NCBI RefSeq assembly: GCF_900188345.1
Contig: NZ_FZOD01000051.1
Coordinates: 28,088-79,168, forward strand
Direction of reading: 5' to 3'
Origin: Streptosporangium subroseum
GTDB lineage: Bacteria; Actinomycetota; Actinomycetes; Streptosporangiales; Streptosporangiaceae
Length of the DNA: 51,081 nucleotides
Part shown: positions 8,270-16,692 of the stretch, in pieces
Layout of the letters: each line of letters begins with the position of its first letter
Numbering within the stretch: the stretch's first letter is position 1
Position numbers and translations under genes: made by a program
The notes under the pieces: generated by a model
What the model was told of the DNA's origin: nothing
The model's database searches: none
What the model saw: the letters and a program-made list of their open reading frames with translations, nothing else

Positions 8270-8884
8270 ATGTCCCGAGCCGACGCCGCCCGAAATCGAA
8301 GCCTCCTTATCGAGGCGGCCTCCGCAGAACTGTCCGAGCACGGCCTCGACGTCTCCATCTCGCGGATCGCCGCGCGCGCCGGCGTCGCCAAGGGGACGGT
8401 CTTCAACCACTTCTCCAGCAAGGAGGAGCTGGTCTCGACGATCTTCTGCGAGCAACTCGGCGCCCTCGCCGTAATCGGCGAAACCCTGCTGGAGCACACC
8501 GATCCGCGGTCGGCCCTGCTGCGGTTCATGACCGCAGGCGCCGAACTCCAGGTCAACGATCGTTCATTCTGCGAGGCGGTCACCGCGACCTCGCGCGCCG
8601 ATCCCGCGGTCCGGGCCGCCAGCGACCGGCTGGCACGGGTCGCCGAGGAGCTGACCGCACGCGCCCGGCAGGTCGGCGTCGTTCGGGCGGATGTCACCGG
8701 CCACGACATCGTGCTGTTGCTCAGTGCCCCCACCTGGATCGCGGCACCGCTCGCCGCCGCACGATCCGACCTGTGGCGGCGCTACCTGCACCTGATCTTG
8801 GACGGACTACGACCGGAAGCCGCGCACGAGCTACCCGTTGGGGCACCAACAAATGAGGACTTCGTCACAGCCGCCACTCGCTGA
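8270..8884 (+). CDS. TetR/AcrR-family transcriptional regulator
   Basis: A 204-residue repressor. The N-terminal helix-turn-helix is visible at about 25-55 (ISRIAARAGVAKGTVFNHFSSKEEL), with the typical TetR recognition-helix pattern. The C-terminal ligand domain is divergent. ATG 8270 begins MSRADAARNRSLLIEAA; the frame is open upstream to 8204, but that would run through the operator. It presumably represses itself and the divergent oxidoreductase by binding the two identical palindromes between the genes. The ligand is unknown. Confidence 0.88.
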   Translation: MSRADAARNRSLLIEAASAELSEHGLDVSISRIAARAGVAKGTVFNHFSSKEELVSTIFCEQLGALAVIGETLLEHTDPRSALLRFMTAGAELQVNDRSFCEAVTATSRADPAVRAASDRLARVAEELTARARQVGVVRADVTGHDIVLLLSAPTWIAAPLAAARSDLWRRYLHLILDGLRPEAAHELPVGAPTNEDFVTAATR

Positions 8885-9308
8885 CATCGTCCGCTCCTCA
8901 TGACCGACCCGCCGTGCCGGCCGGTTCCTTGATGATCCGCACCTCGGCAATCGGGTATGTCACCCGGATCGGGAAGATCATTGCTGCGGTACTCGTGATC
9001 CTCGGCCACGACATGACCGCGAACGGTAGTCGGCGCGGTCGGGGGCCGGACCTTGATCGGTTCTCCGGTGGGGACCGATCATTGGCCGAATGACCTCTGT
9101 CCAAGCCCTGGGAGACGGATGCGAGACAGTTTCTGGTCTCCCTCGCGTCCCCTGACCACGGCTGATAAAGCGGTTGTCAGAGGAAAAGGATCATCGCGAT
9201 CATCCGCTTAAGCAGGTCTTATACGCCCTCAGGCATTCTTTGAGTTACCGGGAGACACCGGTCGCCGCTCCGGTGACGCAGGAGCGGACGTAGGACTTGG
9301 GGGAAGAC
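8885..9308. other. 424-bp gap with one weak small-ORF candidate
   Basis: No established gene. An ATG at 8932 opens 53 codons to TGA 9091-9093 (plus strand) whose first half is hydrophobic (IGKIIAAVLVILGH), but it lacks a good ribosome site and its codon use is not distinctive. The HtrA promoter presumably lies in 9120-9300. Confidence 0.35.
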
Positions 9309-10706
9309 ATGGACCCGAACAAGGACGAGCAGGAGACCACGCCGGCCGCGGCGACCCCCGGGAACGACGGCTGGAGCCAGTTCGGCAAGGTGCCGCCGCG
9401 CACGGGTGCCTACCGGGCCGATGGAGCGACCGGACCGCAGCCGACGATGGTCAACCCGATGCCGGAGCCGTTCGCCGCCGGGACGTTCGGGACGCCCGCG
9501 GTGCCTGCCCAGCGGGGCAGGATCGGCGTCGCGAAGAAGCTGGGCACCGGGCTGGCGCTGGCCGCGATGGCCGTTGGCGGTGGTGTGGCGGGGGCCTTCG
9601 CCGCGACCGGCTTCAACAACGACACCACGGTCGCCTCCTCCTCCAGCACGCTCGTCAGCCCCGTCAGCAGGGTGACGACGGTCGCCGACGTCGCCAAGGC
9701 CGTACAGCCCTCGGTGGTGTCGATCCAGGTCAAGACCGCGAACGGCGGCGGAGAGGGGTCCGGCGTCGTGCTCTCGGAGGACGGCCGGATCCTGACCAAC
9801 AACCACGTGGTGGAGGCCGGGGGACAGGGCGGCCAGATGACCGTCAAGTTCAGTGACGGCAAGACCGCCACCGCGAAGATCATTGGAACCGACCCGACCA
9901 CCGACCTCGCGGTCATCAAGGCGGACAACGTCTCCGGCCTCACCAAGGCCTCGCTCGGCGACAGCGACGCGCTCAAGGTGGGCGACTACGTGCTCGCCAT
10001 CGGCAGCCCGCTCGGTCTGTCCGGCTCGGTCACCGCCGGCATCGTCAGCGCTCTGAACCGCACGCTGACCGTCGGAGACGAGCAGGGACCGCAGCAGCAG
10101 ATGCCTCCGGGCTGGCCCGGCGGGCAGCAGCAGCTGCCTCCGGGCTGGGGCGGCGGACCGGGCCAGGGCGGCGGGCAGGACCAGGGCGGCGGTGGGCAGA
10201 TGCAGCAGCAGAGCAGCGGCGCCACCACCATCGGCGGCGCGATCCAGACCGACGCGTCGATCAACCCGGGCAACTCGGGTGGCGCGCTGGTCAACGCCTC
10301 CGGCCAGGTGGTCGGCATCAACACCGCCATCGCCACCAACGGCGGCGAGGGCAGCATCGGTGTCGGCTTCTCCATCCCGATCAACACCGCCAAGCAGGTC
10401 GCCCAGCAGCTCATCGACAGCGGCAAGGTCTCCCACGCCTTCCTGGGCGTGAGCGTCACCGACGCCACCGGAGACGCGGGCGGCGCCCTGATCGCCCAGG
10501 TCACCGACAACAGCCCCGCCTCCAAGGCGGGACTCAAGCAGGGCGACCTGATCACCAAGATCAACGACACCGCGGTCGAGGACGGCAACACCGTGGTCGG
10601 CGCGGTACGCGGTTTCAAGCCGGGGGAGAAGGTCGCCGTCTCCTACGTTCGCGACGGGCAGCCCCACACCGTCACCGTGACCCTCGCCGAGATGGCCGGC
10701 GAGTAG
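9309..10706 (+). CDS. Membrane-anchored HtrA/DegP-type serine protease with PDZ domain
   Basis: A 465-residue S1C protease. Residues 1-75 are a Pro-rich cytoplasmic tail, about 78-101 a transmembrane anchor, about 125-355 a trypsin-like domain and about 370-460 a PDZ domain. The catalytic triad is complete: H166 (NNHVV), D199 (TDLAV) and S323 (GNSGG). Between Asp and Ser, residues about 258-302 form a Gly/Gln/Pro-rich insertion encoded by 33-bp repeats. ATG 9309 follows GGGGGAAG. It should act outside the membrane in envelope protein quality control. No sensor-kinase partner is adjacent. Confidence 0.92.
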   Translation: MDPNKDEQETTPAAATPGNDGWSQFGKVPPRTGAYRADGATGPQPTMVNPMPEPFAAGTFGTPAVPAQRGRIGVAKKLGTGLALAAMAVGGGVAGAFAATGFNNDTTVASSSSTLVSPVSRVTTVADVAKAVQPSVVSIQVKTANGGGEGSGVVLSEDGRILTNNHVVEAGGQGGQMTVKFSDGKTATAKIIGTDPTTDLAVIKADNVSGLTKASLGDSDALKVGDYVLAIGSPLGLSGSVTAGIVSALNRTLTVGDEQGPQQQMPPGWPGGQQQLPPGWGGGPGQGGGQDQGGGGQMQQQSSGATTIGGAIQTDASINPGNSGGALVNASGQVVGINTAIATNGGEGSIGVGFSIPINTAKQVAQQLIDSGKVSHAFLGVSVTDATGDAGGALIAQVTDNSPASKAGLKQGDLITKINDTAVEDGNTVVGAVRGFKPGEKVAVSYVRDGQPHTVTVTLAEMAGE

Positions 10707-10718
10707 GTCCCACCAGAC

Positions 10719-10759
10719 GAATGTGCCGCCGGAGCCGCTGCGGATCCGGCGGCACATTC
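10719..10759 (+). terminator. Perfect 15-bp hairpin terminator of the HtrA gene
   Basis: GAATGTGCCGCCGGA (10719-10733) and TCCGGCGGCACATTC (10745-10759) are exact complements around an 11-base loop, 13 bp after the stop codon. Confidence 0.9.
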
Positions 10760-10827
10760 ATGTTCCGGCGAGGCCTCGGCGCGGGACGCCGGCGGCGGAC
10801 GGCGCCGCCCGCGTCCGGAGCCCGACA

Positions 10828-10939
10828 CCACGGGCCGGAGGTCAACGCCACGTGCCGGAGGCCGATGCCACGGGCCGGAGGCCGATGCCGCGGGGCCGAG
10901 GTTCGCAGATCAGCGGCACGGAGGCGAGGTTCGCAGATC
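10828..10939. repeat. 20-bp tandem repeats and a 14-bp direct repeat downstream of cydC
   Basis: The unit CCACGGGCCGGAGGCCGATG recurs with an exact 20-bp period at 10828, 10848 and 10868, with a decaying copy at 10888. GAGGTTCGCAGATC then occurs at 10898 and 10926. The whole 280-bp interval 10707-10986 holds no gene. Confidence 0.85.
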
Positions 10940-10986
10940 GGAGGCGCGTCCGGGTCCCGGAGCGCGTGGCGCGTGGCAGGCAGGGG

Positions 10987-12711
10987 TCAGCGCCCGGCGG
11001 TCAGCGCCTCCGAGCGCCACAGGTCGCGGTAGTAGCCGGGGGAGCCCACCAGCTCCTCATGGGTGCCCCGCTGCACCACCGAACCGTTCTCCAGCACGAC
11101 GATCTCGTCCACCTGTTCGAGCCCGCGCAGACGGTGCGTGACCAGCAGCGTCGTGTGACCGTGGGTCGCGTCCAGCAGGTCGGCCATGAGCGCGTCCGCG
11201 GCCGTCTCGTCCAGCGCCTCGGCGGGCTCGTCCAGCAGCAGCACCGGGGGATCGTTCAGCAGCGCCCGTGCCAGCGCCAGCCGCTGCAACTGCCCCCCGG
11301 ACACCGTCCGCCCGTCCTCCCCGAGCACGGCGTCCCACCCGGTCCGCTCCACCCACCGCTCCAGCCGCGCCCGCCGTACGGCCTCCGCCAGCTCCTCGCC
11401 GGTGGCCTCCGGTCCGGCCAGCCGCAGGTTGTCCTTCACCGACGCCTGGAACACGTAGGGATCCTGGGTCAGCCCCGTCATCACCCGCCGGGTGTCATCG
11501 GCGGCCAGCTCGGTGATGTCCACGCCGCTCACCCGGATGGTCCCGGACTCCGGCTCCACCAGGCGCATCAGGGCGGACAGCAGGGTGCTCTTGCCGGCGC
11601 CGCTGGGGCCGACCAGGGCGACGCGCCTGCCGGGGGTGAGGGTCAGGCTGACGCCGTTCAGCGCGGGAGCGCGGTCGGCGCTGTGGCGGACCACCAGATG
11701 CTCGATCTCGACGGTCGGCGGCCCCTCGGGGACGGAGGCGGGCGTGGCCGGTTCGGTCACGGCGGGCGGGGTCGCGCGGACCTCCCTCAGGCGGCGCAGG
11801 GCGGCGAGCACCCCGGTCAGCCGCTCGGCGGCGGCGGCCATCGGCAGGACGGGTTCGAACGCCACCAGCGAGGTCAGCGCGAGCACCGCGATGGCGACGG
11901 AGCCCGTTCCGGCGTTCTGGGCGACCCAGACGATCGCCGCCACGGTCAGGCCCTGGGTGAACATGCCCAGCCCGCTCGCCACCGCGTTCGCCCGTGCCTG
12001 CCGACGTTCCAGCGCCGCCAGGCGGGCGTCGGCCTCGGCCGCGGCGGCCAGTGCCCGGTCGTTCGCCCCGTAGGCGGCCAGGTCGGCGGAGCCGTGCACC
12101 AGGTCGGCGACCCGGGCGGCGAGGTCGGCCCGCGCGGGTGCGATCCGCGCCGACCAGCGCCGTGCCGCGCCGGCCGCACCGGCGGGAACGAGCACCCCGG
12201 CCACCAGCAGTCCGGCCAGGAGCACCAGCGCCGCCACCGGAAGCAGGAACAGCCCGACCACGACCGCCGCCACCCCGGTCACCAGCGCGGCCGTCGCCGG
12301 AAGCAGGCAGCGGACCAGCAGGTCCTGTACGGCGTCGGTGTCGTCGACCATCCGGCTGAGCAGGTCCGCCCCCCGATGGTTCAGCGGTCCGGCGGGGATG
12401 AGCGCCTGGTAGAGGCGCTCCCTGGTCGTCGCCTGGGCGCGTAGCGCCACCTCGTGTCCTGACAGGCGCTCGCCGTACCGGAAGACGCCCTTGGTCGTCG
12501 CGAACGCCCTGACCCCGACGATCGCCACGCTCAGCGCCGCCAGCGGCGGCTGTTCGGCGGCCCTGGTGATCAGCCAGGCCGCCGACCCGATCAGCCCGAG
12601 TCCGGCCAGCTCGGCCGCCGCGCCCGCCGCCGCGGCGAGCGCCAGTCGTCCACCCATCCGGTTCACGAGGGTCTCCCGGGTCTTCCGCGTCGAAACGCCG
12701 CCACCGGTCAT
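10987..12711 (-). CDS. cydC: ABC transporter CydC (cytochrome bd assembly)
   Basis: A 574-residue fused membrane/ATPase half-transporter. With CydD it forms the heterodimer that exports reduced thiols and is needed to assemble cytochrome bd. Residues about 15-290 hold six membrane helices. The ATPase domain shows Walker A GPSGAGKST, signature VSGGQLQRLALARAL and Walker B VLLLDEPAEALDE. The start ATG at 12711 overlaps the stop of a 28-codon mini-ORF, which in turn overlaps the cydD stop. Last gene of the cydABDC operon. Confidence 0.9.
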   Translation of the reverse strand: MTGGGVSTRKTRETLVNRMGGRLALAAAAGAAAELAGLGLIGSAAWLITRAAEQPPLAALSVAIVGVRAFATTKGVFRYGERLSGHEVALRAQATTRERLYQALIPAGPLNHRGADLLSRMVDDTDAVQDLLVRCLLPATAALVTGVAAVVVGLFLLPVAALVLLAGLLVAGVLVPAGAAGAARRWSARIAPARADLAARVADLVHGSADLAAYGANDRALAAAAEADARLAALERRQARANAVASGLGMFTQGLTVAAIVWVAQNAGTGSVAIAVLALTSLVAFEPVLPMAAAAERLTGVLAALRRLREVRATPPAVTEPATPASVPEGPPTVEIEHLVVRHSADRAPALNGVSLTLTPGRRVALVGPSGAGKSTLLSALMRLVEPESGTIRVSGVDITELAADDTRRVMTGLTQDPYVFQASVKDNLRLAGPEATGEELAEAVRRARLERWVERTGWDAVLGEDGRTVSGGQLQRLALARALLNDPPVLLLDEPAEALDETAADALMADLLDATHGHTTLLVTHRLRGLEQVDEIVVLENGSVVQRGTHEELVGSPGYYRDLWRSEALTAGR

Positions 12712-12831
12712 GAGGCCTCCTCCGTCTTCCGCGCCGGAGCGCCGCCGGTCATGGGGCTTCCCGAGTCTTCTGCGCCGGAGCGGCCGCCGGTCATGAGGCC
12801 TCCTCGGTCTTCCGCGTCGAAACGCCGGTCA
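12671..12831 (-). repeat. About 41-bp tandem repeats across the cydD-cydC junction
   Basis: CCGGTCATGAGG-type units begin at 12704, 12745, 12787 and 12825 (periods 41, 42, 38), flanked by GTCTTCCGCGTCGAAACG on both outer sides. As a result the end of CydD (GVSTRKTEEAS) and the start of CydC (MTGGGVSTRKT) share sequence. Confidence 0.88.
12708..12794 (-). CDS. 28-codon mini-ORF linking cydD and cydC
   Basis: On the minus strand, ATG 12794 overlaps the cydD stop (ATGA), and its own TGA at 12708-12710 overlaps the cydC ATG (ATGA). The peptide begins MTGGRSGAEDSG and ends ARKTEEAS, the same ending as CydD. It arises from tandem duplication of the junction. It most likely serves to hand ribosomes on from cydD to cydC; a function for the peptide itself is doubtful. 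An internal in-frame ATG at 12752 is also preceded by a GA-rich site. Confidence 0.5.
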   Translation of the reverse strand: MTGGRSGAEDSGSPMTGGAPARKTEEAS

Positions 12832-14692
12832 GGTCGCGCCCGGAGTAGGCCGCCCGGCCGGCTCTGGGGCCGGCCGGCTGGTCGGACACCACCCGGCCGT
12901 CGGCGATCCGGATCACCCGGTCGGCCAGGTCGATCATCGCCGGCCGATGGGCCACGATCACGGCGGTGCGGCCCTCGGCCAGATCGCGGGTGGCGGTCAT
13001 GACCGCGCCCTCGCTGCGGCCGTCGAGCCGTGCGGTCGGCTCGTCCAGCAGGAGCAGCCTGGCCGCCGGGCGGCAGAAGGCGCGGGCGAGCGCGACCCGC
13101 TGCCGCTGCCCGGCCGACAGGTTCGCGCCGCGCTCGCCCAGCACCGTGTCGTAGCCCTCGGGCAGGGTGGTCACGAACTCGTCGGCGTGCGCGGCCTTCG
13201 CCGCCGCCCTGACCTCCTCGATCGTCGCGTCCGGGGCGCCGAGCCTGATGTTGTCGGCCACCGAGGCGGCAAAAAGGTGCGGCCGCTGCGGCACGAACGC
13301 CAGCCGGTCACGCCAGGAGAGGTGGTCGGTGAGCTCGACGCCGTCGATCAGCACCCTGCCCGAGGCGGGGGCGACGAAGCCGAGCAGCAGGTGGAGCAGG
13401 GTGCTCTTGCCCGCGCCGCTCTCGCCGACCAGCGCCACCCGCTCGCCGGGCGCGATCACCAGCGAGACGTCGTCGAGCGCGGTCTCCTCGCGGTCCGGAT
13501 AGCGCACGGTGACGTTCTCCAGCCGGATCTCCGGCGCCGCCCCCGCGTCCCTACCCCTGTCCGGGGCTCCGGCCGCCCCCGTGTCCGGGACTCCGGCCGT
13601 GTCCGGGGCTCCGGCCACGCTCGTGTTCGGGACTCCGGTCGTGCCCGTACCGGTGCTCACGCCCGGGACTCCGGCCGTGCTCACGTTCGCGCCCGCGCCG
13701 TCCGTACCCCGGGTGCCGCCGGCGTTCGCGCCGGAGGTCGCATCCCGTAGCGACGGGCTCGCCCGCCCGTCCAGTACGGCGAAGGCCTCGTCGGCCGCCG
13801 CGACGCCCTCCATCGCGGCGTGGAACTTGTTGCCCATGTTGCGCAGCGGCAGATACGCCTCCGGCGCGAGCAGCAGCACCAGCAGGGCGGTCGAGAGATC
13901 CAGGGATCCGGACAGCAGCCGCAGGCCCACCGGTACCGCGACCAGCGCCAGCGACAGCGACGCGGCCAGCTCCAGCACCAGCGACGACAGGAACGCCACC
14001 CGGAGCGTACGCATTGTCGCGCTTCTGTGGGCGTCGGACACCTGCCGGATCACCTCGGCCTGGAACCGGGCCCTGCCGAAGGCGCGCAGCGTGGGCAGTC
14101 CCCTGACCACGTCCAGGAAGTGGCCGCCGAGGCGGGACAGGGCCCGCCACTGGCGTTCGGTGACGGCCTTGGTGTGCATGCCGACCAGAGCCCCGAAGAT
14201 CGGGATGAGCGGTAACGTGACCAGAACGATCACCGCGCTGGCCAGGTCGGCGGTGAACAGCCGGACGAGTACGGCGATCGGCACGACGCCCGCGACCGCG
14301 ATCGCCGGGAGATATCCCGACAGATAGGGATCGAGAGCGTCCAGACCACGGCCGGTCAGCGTCACGAGCTCGCCCGAACGCTGCGAGGCCGGCCTGGTGG
14401 GGCCCACCTCCTGCAGCCGCGACAGCAGCCGGTGACGCAGGACCGACTTCACACCGGTGGTCGCGTGCCCGGCGGCGATGCCCTGCACCAGGGTGAACAG
14501 CGCCCGGACCCCGACGACCAGTGCCAGGAGGATCAGGGCCGGGGTCGCGAACCGCCCGGACAGCACCCCGGCGAGGAGTTCCGCCTGGATGAGGATGAGC
14601 AGTCCCGCGAGGACGGCGGCAGCCAGGCACAGGGCCAGGTGACGGCGGACGGCCCGCTCGCTCCGGGCCAGCCGTACAAGATCCTTGTGCAT
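12791..14692 (-). CDS. cydD: ABC transporter CydD (cytochrome bd assembly)
   Basis: A 633-residue half-transporter partner of CydC. Six membrane helices span about 15-280, and the ATPase domain has Walker A GESGAGKST (423-431), signature LSAGQRQRVALARAF and Walker B LLLLDEPTARLDG. Between the two domains, residues about 315-387 are a low-complexity Gly/Ala/Pro/Thr/Asp linker of AGxPDT-like units, which most CydD proteins lack. ATG 14692 (MHKDLVRLARSE) lies eight bases after the cydB stop. The frame is open upstream to 14806, but that extension falls inside cydB. Confidence 0.9.
   Translation of the reverse strand: MHKDLVRLARSERAVRRHLALCLAAAVLAGLLILIQAELLAGVLSGRFATPALILLALVVGVRALFTLVQGIAAGHATTGVKSVLRHRLLSRLQEVGPTRPASQRSGELVTLTGRGLDALDPYLSGYLPAIAVAGVVPIAVLVRLFTADLASAVIVLVTLPLIPIFGALVGMHTKAVTERQWRALSRLGGHFLDVVRGLPTLRAFGRARFQAEVIRQVSDAHRSATMRTLRVAFLSSLVLELAASLSLALVAVPVGLRLLSGSLDLSTALLVLLLAPEAYLPLRNMGNKFHAAMEGVAAADEAFAVLDGRASPSLRDATSGANAGGTRGTDGAGANVSTAGVPGVSTGTGTTGVPNTSVAGAPDTAGVPDTGAAGAPDRGRDAGAAPEIRLENVTVRYPDREETALDDVSLVIAPGERVALVGESGAGKSTLLHLLLGFVAPASGRVLIDGVELTDHLSWRDRLAFVPQRPHLFAASVADNIRLGAPDATIEEVRAAAKAAHADEFVTTLPEGYDTVLGERGANLSAGQRQRVALARAFCRPAARLLLLDEPTARLDGRSEGAVMTATRDLAEGRTAVIVAHRPAMIDLADRVIRIADGRVVSDQPAGPRAGRAAYSGRDLTGVSTRKTEEAS
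13559..13680 (-). repeat. Coding minisatellite in the CydD linker
   Basis: GTCCGGGRCTCCGGCC-like units begin at 13559, 13583, 13601, 13625 and 13661; all spacings are multiples of 6 bp, so the frame is kept. They encode AGAPDT/AGVPDT-type repeats. Confidence 0.8.
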
Positions 14693-14699
14693 GTGAACC

Positions 14700-15467
14700 T
14701 TAGAAGAACGACGGGATCCGGTCGGCGGCACGTCGGGGACCGAACGTGCGCCATGTCCATACTTGCGCACCCACCATGACCGGTGCGAAGGGCAGGACGA
14801 TGACACTCAACACACTCAGCGTTCCGGTGGGCGCGGTGTGGTCCAGCAGCCATGGAGCCGCCGCGGCGAGCAGTACCGCGACGGGCGCGGCGGCCACGCA
14901 CGCCGAGGCCAGGAGCGCGCGGCCGTCGCGGCTCGCACCGGTCACCTGGCCGGGCAGCAGCCAGGAGGCGAAGGTCCAGCCGTGGAAGGCGAGCGCCGCG
15001 GCGATCACCAGCCCGCCGCCCAGGCCGAGCAGGCCGATCGAGGGCCCGGACAGCCCGCCGGCCAGGGCGACCAGCGCCATGCCCCAGCTCAGCGCCAGGC
15101 CGTACGAACCGATGCAGATCATCCAGTCCCAGCCCGCCTGCCAGGTGCGGCCGTCGAGGCGGCGGCGGAACCACAGCCCGGCGTCACGCAGGATCCACGA
15201 GACCAGCAGGGAGACCACCAGCGGGTAGAGGCCGAACAGCACGTCTCCCTCGATGGAGGGGTAGACGCCGAACAGCACGCCCGCCACGGCCACCAGCCAC
15301 ACCTCGTTCGCCAGGACGAACGGCGCCATGGCGGCGACGATCCTGTCCCGGTCCTTCTGCGTCCTGCCGAGCACGGGCAGCAGCAGGCCCAGGCCGATGT
15401 CGAAGCCCTCCAGGGCGAAGTAGCCGATCAGCAGGAGGGCGAACACGCCGAACCAGAGGATGTCCAC
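14700..15467 (-). CDS. cydB: Cytochrome bd oxidase subunit II, unusually short
   Basis: A 255-residue membrane protein, partner of CydA in the quinol oxidase. The N-terminal signature MDILWFGVFALLLIGYFALE and GFDIG is typical, as are NEVWLV and the C-terminal AQVWTWRTFG. Usual CydB is about 330-380 residues with eight helices; here only about six can be counted, the missing part lying between FHGWTFASWLLPG and the last helix. The frame is intact with normal codon use, so this looks like a genuine compact form and not a sequencing frameshift. GTG 15467 follows GGGAGAG just after the cydA stop. Confidence 0.88.
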   Translation of the reverse strand: MDILWFGVFALLLIGYFALEGFDIGLGLLLPVLGRTQKDRDRIVAAMAPFVLANEVWLVAVAGVLFGVYPSIEGDVLFGLYPLVVSLLVSWILRDAGLWFRRRLDGRTWQAGWDWMICIGSYGLALSWGMALVALAGGLSGPSIGLLGLGGGLVIAAALAFHGWTFASWLLPGQVTGASRDGRALLASACVAAAPVAVLLAAAAPWLLDHTAPTGTLSVLSVIVLPFAPVMVGAQVWTWRTFGPRRAADRIPSFF

Positions 15468-15476
15468 GGTCTCTCC

Positions 15477-16661
15477 CTAGTAGCTGAGCGCGTGCGCGCG
15501 CTCGGTGGAGTCGGCGGGACCGTCCGCGCCGAGGGTGACGGCGGCGGGGCCGCGCCGGACGGTACGGGCGATCAGGACGTAGTCGACGACGGCGAGCAGG
15601 CCGAGCACGCCGGCGAAACCGATCAGCGAGGTGGTGATCATCCCGGAGGTGAGCCCGGGGGACAGGGCGTCGGCGACGGTCAGCTTGCCGTAGATCAACC
15701 AGGGTTGCCGGCCCGTCTCGCGGACCAGCCAGCCGAGGATCGCGGCCAGGAACGGCAGCGGGGTGATCACCATCAGGATCGGTTGTGCCCAGCGCCAGCG
15801 CGGCAGCCAGTACACGACGGGCATCAGCACGAACATGATGGCGAGCTGGAGGAGCTGCCCAATTCCGATCATGGCGCCGAGTGAGGCTCCGGTCAGCGCC
15901 GAGGCCTCGAATTTGTCCGGCTGGAGGGTGGAGAGCGGCAGGAACTGGGCGTAGCCGAAGCCGACCGTGATCAGCGAGCCGACGAACGAGGTGATCACCC
16001 CCAGGCGGAGCGAGCGCGTGAAGAACTCCCGCTCGGAGGTTCTTTTGAACAGGTGGTACGCGCTGGCCCCCATCACCACAAAACCGCCGGTCCACAGGCC
16101 CGCGCCGATCACGTGCGGCAGGGCCATGGTCAGCGTGGGGTTGGTGAGCAGCGCTCCGAAGTCGGTCAGGACCAGGTGGTCGCCCCGCTCCACGGCCCCG
16201 GCCGGATTCTGCAGGAACGAGTTGGTCGCCATGATCCAGAAGGCGGAGACATGGGCGGTCAGCGTCACCAGCCAGATGCACGCCAGGTGGAGCCACTTGG
16301 GCAGCCGGTGCCAGCCGAAGATCCACAGGCCCAGGAACGTGGACTCCAGGAAGAACGCGCCGAGCGTCTCGATCGCGAGCGGTGCTCCGAAGATGTCTCC
16401 GGCGTAGTGCGAGAGGCCGCTCCAGCTCAGACCGAACTGGAACTCCATCACCAGGCCGGTGAAGATGCCGAGCGCGTAGTTGGTCACGTAGATCTGGCCC
16501 CAGAAGCGGGTCATGCGCTCGTGGATCGGGTTTCCGGTCACGGCGTATCGGGTGTGCATGATCGCGACGAGGGGGGCCAGGCCCAGGGTCAGCACGACGA
16601 ACAGGAAGTGAAGACTCCCTGTCACGGCGAACTGCGTCCGGGCCAGGTCGAGCACGTCCAC
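15477..16661 (-). CDS. cydA: Cytochrome bd oxidase subunit I, short Q-loop variant
   Basis: A 394-residue quinol-oxidising subunit carrying haems b558, b595 and d. Haem ligands are present: H18 (GSLHFLF, b595), H183 (ALPHVIG, b558) and M264 (GAMIGIG, b558). The proton-channel acids E98 and E106 (IETLGAFFLE) and the GRQPW motif (317-321) are kept. The Q-loop between helices VI and VII is nearly absent: only about 20 residues separate GYAQ from the M264 helix, and the Arg two residues before the Met ligand (R391 in E. coli) is Gly. The start is GTG 16661. First gene of cydABDC, facing padR across a large inverted repeat. Confidence 0.9.
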   Translation of the reverse strand: MDVLDLARTQFAVTGSLHFLFVVLTLGLAPLVAIMHTRYAVTGNPIHERMTRFWGQIYVTNYALGIFTGLVMEFQFGLSWSGLSHYAGDIFGAPLAIETLGAFFLESTFLGLWIFGWHRLPKWLHLACIWLVTLTAHVSAFWIMATNSFLQNPAGAVERGDHLVLTDFGALLTNPTLTMALPHVIGAGLWTGGFVVMGASAYHLFKRTSEREFFTRSLRLGVITSFVGSLITVGFGYAQFLPLSTLQPDKFEASALTGASLGAMIGIGQLLQLAIMFVLMPVVYWLPRWRWAQPILMVITPLPFLAAILGWLVRETGRQPWLIYGKLTVADALSPGLTSGMITTSLIGFAGVLGLLAVVDYVLIARTVRRGPAAVTLGADGPADSTERAHALSY

Positions 16662-16692
16662 GGCTTCACCTACCTTGTTATGTTTGCCTACC

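Noticed and set aside
7102..8966. Identical 15-mer CGGGTATGTCACCCG at 7102 and 8952, flanking the oxidoreductase-tetR pair like attachment sites
   Set aside because: About one shared 15-mer pair is expected by chance in 51 kb, and more in GC-rich DNA; no integrase or composition change supports transfer.
9219..10757. 512-codon minus-strand frame opposite the HtrA gene
   Set aside because: Mirror frame of a GC-rich gene; the plus-strand product has a complete catalytic triad and PDZ domain.
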